Positions 54,629 through 60,970 of a stretch of 64,000 nt of DNA are shown here, piece by piece. The stretch comes from Bacteroidota bacterium (GTDB lineage Bacteria > Bacteroidota > Bacteroidia > Chitinophagales > Chitinophagaceae). A program made the position numbers and the translations under genes. How positions within the stretch are numbered: position 1 is the first letter of the stretch; each line of letters opens with the position of its first letter. The notes below the pieces were generated by a model that was not told the origin of the DNA, did no database searches, and saw only the letters and a program-made list of their open reading frames with translations. The stretch lies in NCBI GenBank assembly GCA_018267615.1, contig JAFDYD010000024.1, positions 14,305 through 78,304 on the forward strand. The letters are read 5' to 3'.

Positions 54629-54665
54629 CAGGCAATAATCTAAATGGTTGTTGCCTGTTTTTTTT
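54629..54665 (+). terminator. Terminator-like hairpin in the leader of the acyl-CoA dehydrogenase gene
   Basis: CAGGCAA (54629-54635) pairs with TTGCCTG (54651-54657) across a 15-base loop and is followed by eight T's (54658-54665). It lies between the operator and the ATG, so a transcript started at the operator would meet a terminator before the gene: attenuation or a small RNA. Confidence 0.75.
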
Positions 54666-54672
54666 AATAATA

Positions 54673-54696
54673 ATGAATATTAATTTTAACCTATGA
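54673..54696 (+). other. Possible 7-codon leader ORF overlapping the gene start
   Basis: ATGAATATTAAT begins a 7-codon frame (MNINFNL) whose TGA overlaps the acyl-CoA dehydrogenase ATG as ATGA. It could couple translation or may be chance, since the region is AT-rich. Confidence 0.3.
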
Positions 54697-55835
54697 ATTT
54701 TCAGACAGACGAATTAACCCTCCAGGTTGCTCAAACAGCGCATGATTTCGCCATTCAGCATATCAAACCAAATGTCATGAAATGGGATGAGTCCCAGGAA
54801 TTTCCTGTTTCTGTTTTTAAAGAATTAGGAAAATTGGGAATGATGGGCGTATTGGTTCCGGAGAAATATGACGGAGCGGGACTCAGCTATATTGAATACA
54901 TCAGTATCATTCGTGAAATATCCAAAGTGTGTGGTTCAATCGGGTTAAGTGTTGCGGCGCATAATTCGCTTTGCACGGGACATATTCTCGCTTTTGGTAA
55001 TGAAGATCAAAAGAAAAAATATCTGCCGAAATTAGCAACAGCAGAATGGATAGGATCGTGGGGATTGACCGAAGCCAATACCGGAAGCGATGCTGCGAAT
55101 ATGAGATGTGTTGCAACAAAGGATGGAAACGATTGGATCCTCAACGGAACAAAAAACTGGATCACTCATGGTATCAGCAGTGATGTAACGGTGGTGATTG
55201 CACGAACAGGAGAACCGCGCACAAGAAATAATGCAACGGCTTTTATTGTAGAGCGTGGTACACCGGGTTTCTCGGGCGGAAAAAAAGAAAACAAGCTTGG
55301 CATGCGTGCCAGTGAAACGGCAGAAATGATATTCGATAATTGCAGAATACCGGATAGTAATCGCATGGGAGAAGTTGGCTCGGGATTCAAACAATCATTA
55401 TATGTGTTAGATGGCGGCCGTATTTCTATTGCGGCTCTTTCGATTGGTATTGCTAAAGGCGCTTATGAGGCCGCTCTTCAATATTCAAAAGAACGTCACC
55501 AGTTCGATCAGCCGATTTCTAATTTCCAGGGAATTTCTTTTAAGCTCGCCGATATGGCCACAGAAATCATGGCAGCAGAATTGCTAACCATGCAGGCCGG
55601 CGATAAAAAAAATAGAAACTTACCGATGACAAAAGAATCGGCAATGGCAAAATATTACGCCAGTGAAGTGGCAGTAAAAGTTGCAACTGACGCCGTTCAG
55701 ATTTTTGGCGGTTATGGATATACGAAAGATTTCCCCGTCGAGAAATTTTATCGCGATAGCAAACTCTGCACCATCGGAGAGGGGACCTCAGAAATTCAAA
55801 AAATAGTTATTGCCAGGGAAGTGCTTGAAAGGTAG
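54693..55835 (+). CDS. Acyl-CoA dehydrogenase
   Basis: This 380-aa flavoenzyme takes the first step of beta-oxidation, or of branched-chain amino acid breakdown, making a trans-2-enoyl-CoA. Signatures are GSWGLTEANTGSDAANMRC (FAD and substrate loop), the C-terminal QIFGGYGYTKDFPVEKFYRD and the catalytic base Glu363 in TIGEGTSEIQ. The length and GTSEIQ form match the short/branched-chain group rather than the long-chain type. Electrons pass to ETF. No ETF or thiolase gene lies nearby. The leader holds a palindromic operator and a terminator-like hairpin, suggesting tight control by a TetR regulator responding to acyl-CoA. Confidence 0.95.
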   Translation: MNFQTDELTLQVAQTAHDFAIQHIKPNVMKWDESQEFPVSVFKELGKLGMMGVLVPEKYDGAGLSYIEYISIIREISKVCGSIGLSVAAHNSLCTGHILAFGNEDQKKKYLPKLATAEWIGSWGLTEANTGSDAANMRCVATKDGNDWILNGTKNWITHGISSDVTVVIARTGEPRTRNNATAFIVERGTPGFSGGKKENKLGMRASETAEMIFDNCRIPDSNRMGEVGSGFKQSLYVLDGGRISIAALSIGIAKGAYEAALQYSKERHQFDQPISNFQGISFKLADMATEIMAAELLTMQAGDKKNRNLPMTKESAMAKYYASEVAVKVATDAVQIFGGYGYTKDFPVEKFYRDSKLCTIGEGTSEIQKIVIAREVLER

Positions 55836-55842
55836 AGGGTAT

Positions 55843-55874
55843 AAGGCTGTAAGGTATGACATGCCTTACACCTT
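55843..55874. repeat. Short word-type hairpin, vocabulary GTAAGG
   Basis: GTAAGGTAT (55849-55857) pairs with ATGCCTTAC (55861-55869) over GAC, with AAGGCTGTAAGG-type repeats outside. It starts 8 bases after the acyl-CoA dehydrogenase stop and faces the small minus-strand gene, so it may terminate both convergent genes. Confidence 0.7.
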
Positions 55875-55879
55875 CCTAA

Positions 55880-56053
55880 TTATGGCATGAAATCATCTTC
55901 ATCTTTCTTACTGTATTTATCGAATAATTTATCAATTGCTCCTCCGAATAAAGGAAATTTTTCTCTTGCAAAATTTTTTATGATCTCGATGGCCTTGTAA
56001 GCCTGTTGTTCTGTGAGGCCTTCTGCCTTCAAACGATCTATCAATTCTTTCAT
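55880..56053 (-). CDS. Small 57-aa helical protein
   Basis: This small gene runs from the ATG at 56053 to a TAA at 55880. The protein begins MKELIDRLKAEGLTEQQAYK and continues with AIEIIKNFAREKFPLF, then ends KYSKKDEDDFMP. The pattern of an amphipathic helix, the GLTEQQA turn, a second helix and a proline-capped third resembles small DUF2267/DUF2780-like proteins. Codon choice and the conserved-looking turn argue that it is real. It follows clpX on the same strand, separated by a terminator hairpin that ends about 15 bases before its start, so it likely has a separate promoter or depends on read-through. Function unknown. Confidence 0.7.
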   Translation of the reverse strand: MKELIDRLKAEGLTEQQAYKAIEIIKNFAREKFPLFGGAIDKLFDKYSKKDEDDFMP

Positions 56054-56068
56054 TATAATAAAATTAAA

Positions 56069-56090
56069 AGCCGGATAAAATTATCCGGCT
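56069..56090 (-). terminator. Intrinsic terminator of clpX
   Basis: AGCCGGATAA (56069-56078) pairs perfectly with TTATCCGGCT (56081-56090); read on the minus strand it is followed by TTTTAATTTTATT. It lies 33 bases after the clpX stop and directly before the small 57-aa gene. Confidence 0.85.
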
Positions 56091-56122
56091 CAAATATCCT
56101 AAAAACTTATTAAGTAAAAGAA

Positions 56123-57358
56123 TTATGCCACTTTCAAAAGACTCATCTTGCTTGTATCGAATTTCTTCCTGGCATATTCGAGACTTAAATTGAATTTATT
56201 TTCCTTGGAAGATGGTAATTCAAACATAGCGTCAGTCAATATGCTTTCACAGATACTACGCAATCCACGTGCGCCGAGTTTATATTCAACCGCTTTGTCA
56301 ACCATAAAGTCCAACACGTTGTCTTCGATGCTCAGTTGAATTCCTTCCAGCTCGAATAATTTTTTATACTGGCGTATCAAGGAATTTTTCGGCTCAGTAA
56401 GAATGGAACGCAGTGTTGTTCTGTCTAACGGATTCAAATGCGTAACCACCGGCAAACGGCCAAGCAATTCAGGAATCAATCCAAACGATTTAAGATCCGG
56501 TGCATTCACATATTGCAAAAGATTCTTTTTTGTGAATTCCTGTTGCTCCTTGTTTACATTGAAACCGATGGCGTTTGTATTGACTCTGCGTGCAATGATT
56601 TTGTCCACGCCATCAAAAGCACCACCACAAACAAATAAAATATTCTGCGTATTGATCTTGATAAGCTTTTGTTCAGGATGTTTTCTTCCACCCTGAGGTG
56701 GCACAAGAACATCTGTTCCTTCGAGTAATTTCAACAAACCTTGTTGAACACCTTCACCACTTACATCACGCGTGATAGAAGGGTTATCACCTTTTCTCGC
56801 GATCTTATCTATTTCATCGATATATACAATTCCTCTTTCGGCCGCAACCACATCATAGTTGCAAACCTGCAGTAACCTGGTAAGAATACTTTCCACATCT
56901 TCACCAACATAACCAGCTTCAGTGAAAACAGTCGCATCAACAATTGCGAAAGGAACATTCAATAATTTGGCGATTGTTTTTGCAAGCAATGTTTTTCCGG
57001 TACCTGTTTCGCCAACCATGATGATGTTACTCTTTTCAATTTCAACATCATTATCCGCCACTTTTTGTTGCAGGCGTTTATAGTGATTGTAAACAGCAAC
57101 TGCCAATACTTTTTTTGCTTCATCCTGACCAATCACATATTCATCAAGAAATCTTTTTATCTCGATTGGCTTTTTTACTGTGAGCTTGAATTGGGATGCG
57201 GGAGCGTTATCTTCCCTGATGATTAATTCCTGTTGAATAATTTCCTGCGCATGTTCTACACAGTTTTCACAAATATGACCTTCCTGTCCGGCGATAAGAA
57301 TTTTCACCTCATCACGGCTGCGGCCACAAAACGAGCAATGCAGGGTATTTTTTGCCAT
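56123..57358 (-). CDS. clpX: ATP-dependent protease ATP-binding subunit ClpX
   Basis: ClpX is the hexameric AAA+ unfoldase that feeds tagged proteins into ClpP. The 411-aa protein has the N-terminal zinc domain with Cys8, Cys11, Cys30 and Cys33 ([17 protein letters not shown]), Walker [11 protein letters not shown] (Lys122), the pore loop [11 protein letters not shown], Walker [14 protein letters not shown] and the RKH-type loop QGGRKHPEQ. The IGF-type ClpP-docking loop and the C-terminal sensor-2 [10 protein letters not shown] are present. It lies downstream of two clpP genes on the same strand but after a terminator, and has its own promoter at 57380. Confidence 0.97.
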   Translation of the reverse strand: MAKNTLHCSFCGRSRDEVKILIAGQEGHICENCVEHAQEIIQQELIIREDNAPASQFKLTVKKPIEIKRFLDEYVIGQDEAKKVLAVAVYNHYKRLQQKVADNDVEIEKSNIIMVGETGTGKTLLAKTIAKLLNVPFAIVDATVFTEAGYVGEDVESILTRLLQVCNYDVVAAERGIVYIDEIDKIARKGDNPSITRDVSGEGVQQGLLKLLEGTDVLVPPQGGRKHPEQKLIKINTQNILFVCGGAFDGVDKIIARRVNTNAIGFNVNKEQQEFTKKNLLQYVNAPDLKSFGLIPELLGRLPVVTHLNPLDRTTLRSILTEPKNSLIRQYKKLFELEGIQLSIEDNVLDFMVDKAVEYKLGARGLRSICESILTDAMFELPSSKENKFNLSLEYARKKFDTSKMSLLKVA

Positions 57359-57379
57359 CTATATTTAGTTGGATTACTA

Positions 57380-57412
57380 CAAATTTAGTCAACTTATATG
57401 CCAAATCCCAAG
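57380..57412 (-). promoter_or_regulatory. Promoter of clpX
   Basis: On the minus strand CTTG, a 21-base spacer and TAAATTTG give one mismatch to the Bacteroidota consensus. The -7 element ends 21 bases before the ATG, so clpX can be transcribed separately from clpP. Confidence 0.7.
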
Positions 57413-57422
57413 GAAAAACAAT

Positions 57423-57449
57423 AAAAACTCCCAATAACCGGGAGTTTTT
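57423..57449 (-). terminator. Intrinsic terminator after the second clpP
   Basis: AAAAACTCCC (57423-57432) pairs with GGGAGTTTTT (57440-57449) over a 7-base loop. It lies 20 bases beyond the stop of the minus-strand clpP gene and upstream of the clpX promoter. Confidence 0.9.
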
Positions 57450-57469
57450 ATGTCTCTATTTTGGAACAA

Positions 57470-58111
57470 TTATAAGTTGGTCATGATATGATCAACGATG
57501 CCATATTCTACAGATTCAATCGCATCCATCCAATAATCGCGATCAAAATCCTTCATGATCTGGTCAACTTTTTTTCCGCAATTCTCCGCAAGAATTCTCG
57601 CGCCAATTTCCTTTACTCTCTTAGTTTGTTTCGCTTGAATTTCCAGATCTACACTCACACCCTGAATATATCCACCAAGGCTTGGCTGATGAATCATCAC
57701 TTCGGCATGCGGATAAATAAAACGTTTTCCTTTCACACCACCACTTAACAATATAGAGCCCATCGAAGCGGCCAATCCGATACATACTGTGCTTACCGGA
57801 CTCTTGAGCATCTTCATGGTGTCGTAGATTGCCATACCACTTGTCACAACCCCACCAGGGCTATTGATGAAAAATTTTATTTCTTCGCCTGGCTTATCAG
57901 CATCGAGTAATAAAAATTTGTTTACGATTTCTTTTGCTGAACGGTCTTCTACAGGTCCCCATAATTGCACCGCCCTGCTTTCAAAAAAATATTTCTCTAG
58001 TTTCTTTGACAACATTCCAAGATCAGAACTCTTTTCTTCTTTTGGTTCTTGTTCTTCCGGTTCATCGTCGGAACGTAATGGTTTAAAAAAATATTTTGAA
58101 TAATTCATCAT
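57470..58111 (-). CDS. clpP: ClpP protease subunit, second paralogue
   Basis: This 213-aa serine protease subunit starts at 58111 (MMNYSKYFFKPLRSDDEPEE); the frame extends upstream into the preceding gene and that part is not ClpP-like. The triad is Ser116 (GLAASMGSILL), His141 (VMIHQPSLGGYIQG) and Asp192 (DFDRDYWMDA). The N-terminus is longer and more acidic (DDEPEEQEPKEEK) than in its neighbour, and the handle region (LEIQAKQTKRVKEI) differs. It may form a mixed barrel with the first ClpP, as paired ClpPs do in other bacteria. It follows the first clpP by 46 bases and ends in a terminator. Confidence 0.92.
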   Translation of the reverse strand: MMNYSKYFFKPLRSDDEPEEQEPKEEKSSDLGMLSKKLEKYFFESRAVQLWGPVEDRSAKEIVNKFLLLDADKPGEEIKFFINSPGGVVTSGMAIYDTMKMLKSPVSTVCIGLAASMGSILLSGGVKGKRFIYPHAEVMIHQPSLGGYIQGVSVDLEIQAKQTKRVKEIGARILAENCGKKVDQIMKDFDRDYWMDAIESVEYGIVDHIMTNL

Positions 58112-58157
58112 ATAGATTTTATGTTGAAACGTTACGAATAAAATAATGCCTGACCTA

Positions 58158-58865
58158 TTAACTTTCTTTCTTTTCTTTTTTTGGATTGAGCACAAGCACT
58201 TCGTCAACCAATCCATACTCTTTTGCTTCCGTTGCAGTGAGCCAGTAATCACGATCACAATCTTTTTCTACCTGCTTTGCAGTTTTCCCCGTGTGAACTG
58301 AATATATTTCATAAAGTTCTTTCTTGATCTTTTTTATTTCGTTGACTGTAATTTCGATATCACTAGCTTGTCCACCGATGCTGCCGCTCGGCTGGTGCAT
58401 CATAACCCGACTATGTTTTAATGCGGTTCGTTTTCCTTTGGTGCCGGCGCACATCAATGTGGCTGCCATGGATGCCGCCATGCCGATGCATATGGTAGCA
58501 ACATCAGGTGTAACATATTGCATCGTGTCATAAACACCGAGACCTGAGTACACGCTTCCGCCCGGGCTGTTAATGTACATTTGAATATCTCTGTGACGAT
58601 CGGTGCTGTCTAAAAACAATAACTGTGCGGTAATAATATTTGCTACCTCATCATTGATTGGATAACCGAGGAAGATGATTCGATCCATCATCAAACGGCT
58701 ATAAACGTCCATAACGGCTACGTTCATGGGACGTTCTTCAATGATATTCGGTGTAAGGCTTGTTACTAAATATTTGTTGTAATCATACAATGTATTGCTG
58801 GAAATGCCCCTATGTTTTACAGCATACTTCTGAAATTCGGCTTCTGGATTCATAGTATTTTTCAA
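58158..58865 (-). CDS. clpP: ClpP protease subunit, first paralogue
   Basis: This 235-aa ClpP has the triad Ser132 (GMAASMAATLMCAG), His157 (VMMHQPSGSIGGQ) and Asp206 (DCDRDYWLTATEAKEYG). The N-terminal extension (about 30 residues) may be processed, and a second ATG lies 4 codons in. Its HQPSGSIGGQASDIEI handle and C-terminal tail EKKEKKES-like match the main ClpP of Bacteroidota. It is followed by a second clpP 46 bases later on the same strand; the two likely make one operon. ClpX is close by with its own promoter. Confidence 0.95.
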   Translation of the reverse strand: MKNTMNPEAEFQKYAVKHRGISSNTLYDYNKYLVTSLTPNIIEERPMNVAVMDVYSRLMMDRIIFLGYPINDEVANIITAQLLFLDSTDRHRDIQMYINSPGGSVYSGLGVYDTMQYVTPDVATICIGMAASMAATLMCAGTKGKRTALKHSRVMMHQPSGSIGGQASDIEITVNEIKKIKKELYEIYSVHTGKTAKQVEKDCDRDYWLTATEAKEYGLVDEVLVLNPKKEKKES

Positions 58866-58978
58866 TTTTTCTTCCTTTCGAAAAAATGGAATGTGATTTA
58901 ATTTGAAGTAGGAATATATCTTTCAAATCTCCGTCCAAACTTTTAAACTTCCAAAAAACTGACAGAGTTGCAGAAATA

Positions 58979-59003
58979 AAAAATCCTGCATGGCAGGATT
59001 TTT
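58979..59003 (-). terminator. Intrinsic terminator of tig
   Basis: AAAAATCCTGC (58979-58989) pairs with GCAGGATTTTT (58993-59003) over a 3-base loop. It lies 20 bases after the trigger-factor stop, so clpP transcription starts separately downstream. Confidence 0.92.
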
Positions 59004-59022
59004 AAAAATTTTGATTTATTTA

Positions 59023-60399
59023 TCAATGATGATGATGGTGTTCCTCTTGCATCTTGGTGAATTCCTCGCTGCCGATTTGCTTCTCCACCGGCTTCACCTG
59101 CGATTCCGTCCATGCCAGAATTTTATCAGTTCTTATTCTGTGAACAGCATCTTCCACAAATCTTCTGTCCTGCATCATGCGGCTGATATAATCGGCTACC
59201 CATGGCTGTGTTTCATCAACGGCTTGCGCACCCATATAACCCAACAATTGCTGGCGTGCAAAATTTTTGATATCATCCGCCGCAACTTCGATATTATTTT
59301 CGCGAGCAACTTTATCGAGTATTAATGTCCATTTTAATTGATCTGTAAACGAAGGAAATTCCTGTTCCACTTCTTCCTGTGTTTTTGGTTTTTCTCCACC
59401 ATTCAACAACCAACGTTTTAAGAAAGATTCTGGAAAATCTATTTTTGTATGATTCAATAGTTCGTGATAAAGTGTATGTTGAAGCTGACTGCGACTTTGA
59501 TTATTCCAATACTGCTCAATTTCTTCTTTTACCGTTGCACGAAACGCTTCTTCAGTAGTGATGTCCTTATCGGGGTAAACAGTCTTAAAAAATGTTTCGT
59601 TCAATTCAGATTTTTCAACCAATCCAATTTTAGTAATTAAAACTTTGAAAAATTTATCGGCTGCCGCAATATCGTCTTTGGCGAATCCAAGATCATGAGT
59701 GATCCAATCTCTTTCTTTTTCATCGAAAGCTTTTGACAATTGTAACACTACGCTGTCATCTTTCTTTTTGCCAATCCATTCCTTCCGAAAAGATTCATTG
59801 AAATATTTTACAAGTACGGAATTTTCTTTGTGTACTCCGCCTTCAATGGGATTACCATTCTCATCAGATTCCGTAAAACTAATATTGAGAACGTTGTCAT
59901 CACCGGTTACGGTTTCAGGTTCAGTCATTTTGCCGTTACGCAATTGCAATCTTTCAATCTCTTCGTTCAACATCTGATCAGTAACAGTGATCTTATATCT
60001 GGTAGGAGTCAGTTTATCCAATTCTGGCAAAGTGAATTCAGGTTTTAATCCAACTTCGAATGCAAAGGAATATTCTTCGGGTTTGCCCATATTGATTTGG
60101 CGCGCATCGTTCTCCGGAAGAGGCAATGGCTGCGCAAAAATATCCAGCTTTTCTTTTGTCATGTAATCAGTCAATTCTTTTTCTACGCTCTTTAAAACCT
60201 CGTCAGTAAAAACGGAATTGCCGTACATTTTTTTTATAAGGCCTGCTGGAACCATGCCTTTTCTAAAACCAGGGATATTTGCTTTTTTGCTGTAGTCTTT
60301 TAATGCTTTTTCGAATGAAGGGAGATAATCATTTTTTTCAACTTTAACGATGATCTTATCATTCAACAGCCCGATGTTTTCTCTTAACACTGTACCCAT
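59023..60399 (-). CDS. tig: Trigger factor, with a natural C-terminal penta-histidine
   Basis: Trigger factor is the ribosome-bound chaperone that shields nascent chains. I chose the ATG at 60399 (MGTVLRENIGLLNDKIIVKV); the frame's 28 earlier codons come from an inverted repeat. The 458-aa protein has the ribosome-binding segment IPGFRKGMVPAGLIKKMYG in the N-terminal domain; the central domain is more like the PPIase-less or degenerate type, and the C-terminal helical cradle follows (ARQQLLGYMGAQ). It ends EEHHHHH, five natural histidines. The tig-clpP-clpP-clpX order is conserved in bacteria, though here each unit has its own terminator. Confidence 0.93.
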   Translation of the reverse strand: MGTVLRENIGLLNDKIIVKVEKNDYLPSFEKALKDYSKKANIPGFRKGMVPAGLIKKMYGNSVFTDEVLKSVEKELTDYMTKEKLDIFAQPLPLPENDARQINMGKPEEYSFAFEVGLKPEFTLPELDKLTPTRYKITVTDQMLNEEIERLQLRNGKMTEPETVTGDDNVLNISFTESDENGNPIEGGVHKENSVLVKYFNESFRKEWIGKKKDDSVVLQLSKAFDEKERDWITHDLGFAKDDIAAADKFFKVLITKIGLVEKSELNETFFKTVYPDKDITTEEAFRATVKEEIEQYWNNQSRSQLQHTLYHELLNHTKIDFPESFLKRWLLNGGEKPKTQEEVEQEFPSFTDQLKWTLILDKVARENNIEVAADDIKNFARQQLLGYMGAQAVDETQPWVADYISRMMQDRRFVEDAVHRIRTDKILAWTESQVKPVEKQIGSEEFTKMQEEHHHHH

Positions 60400-60436
60400 A
60401 ACTGAGTTATTTAAAATTGATCTAATTGAGGTGATA

Positions 60437-60497
60437 GATGACGAATGACAGTTGACAAACTCAAACGTGCTGTCAACTGTCATCCTCTAATCGTCAT
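60437..60497. repeat. Word-type inverted repeat, vocabulary GATGACAGTTGACA
   Basis: The left arm (60437-60457) GATGACGAATGACAG plus TTGACA pairs with the right arm (60470-60497), which holds one extra unit. Same vocabulary as 31231 and 49534. It lies between tRNA-Leu and tig on the minus strand and covers the upstream part of the tig reading frame. Confidence 0.85.
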
Positions 60498-60507
60498 CTT
60501 TTTTTGT

Positions 60508-60588
60508 GCGGGTGATAGGACTCGAACCTACATGCCTCGCGGCGTCAGATCCTAAGTCTGATGCGTCTGCCAATTTCGCCACACCCGC
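60508..60588 (-). tRNA. tRNA-Leu (anticodon UAG)
   Basis: An 81-nt class II tRNA. The acceptor pairs GCGGGTG with CACCCGC. The anticodon loop CTTAGGA lies between TCAGA and TCTGA, so the anticodon TAG (plus positions 60552-60554) reads CUN leucine codons. A variable arm CGCCGCGAGGCA-like and the T-loop GGTTCGAGTCC are present, and D-loop GG is visible. CCA is not encoded. Confidence 0.96.
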
Positions 60589-60640
60589 AATCGCTTATTA
60601 TGAAATTCTTCAGCTTCAATACTAATTCTGAAAACGGCTG

Positions 60641-60674
60641 CAAAAGTAGCATATTTTAATTAAGAAAACACAAG
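60641..60674 (-). promoter_or_regulatory. Candidate promoter of tRNA-Leu
   Basis: On the minus strand CTTG (60671-60674), a 22-base spacer and TACTTTTG (60641-60648) come close to the TTTG-N21-TAnnTTTG consensus. It would start the transcript about 45 bases before the tRNA. Confidence 0.6.
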
Positions 60675-60702
60675 GTTCAGAACCTGATAGTGAATCAGTT
60701 TG

Positions 60703-60849
60703 ATTTTTTTGAGAGGTGTAAGGTGTAAGCTGTAGGGTGTAAAATATGGCAGAGATCAGTTTCTCACGGTTTTTATTTTCAGCCTAAGCAACAATATTGA
60801 TTAACAGCTGCTATGCCTTATGCCCAAACCTTACACCTCTCAAAAAAAT
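60703..60849. repeat. Word-type inverted repeat, vocabulary GAGGTGTAAGGTGTAAG
   Basis: The outer 21 bases pair perfectly: ATTTTTTTGAGAGGTGTAAG plus G at 60703-60723, complementary to 60829-60849. Inside, further GGTGTAAG/GTAGGGTGTAAA words on the left face TATGCCTTATGCCC on the right only loosely. It fills the gene-free stretch between tRNA-Leu and the RelA/SpoT gene (60589-60970), with no ORF. Confidence 0.9.
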
Positions 60850-60894
60850 TAAATGGAGACACGATCCAGAATCATTAATATCTTGTACACAAAG

Positions 60895-60940
60895 ACATTA
60901 AACGTTAGACATTGAACGTTAAACGCTTAACGACGCTTAA
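60895..60940. repeat. Short word repeat, vocabulary ACGTTAGACATTGAACGTT
   Basis: Near-copies of AACGTTA (AAACGTTAG, GAACGTTAAACG, CTTAACGACG) run through this stretch, allowing a weak hairpin TAAACGTT/AACGTTAA. It looks like a short or decayed member of the word-type repeats, about 30 bases before the RelA/SpoT start. Confidence 0.5.
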
Positions 60941-60970
60941 TTACCGATGCTATTTCGTAAATTCGTATGA

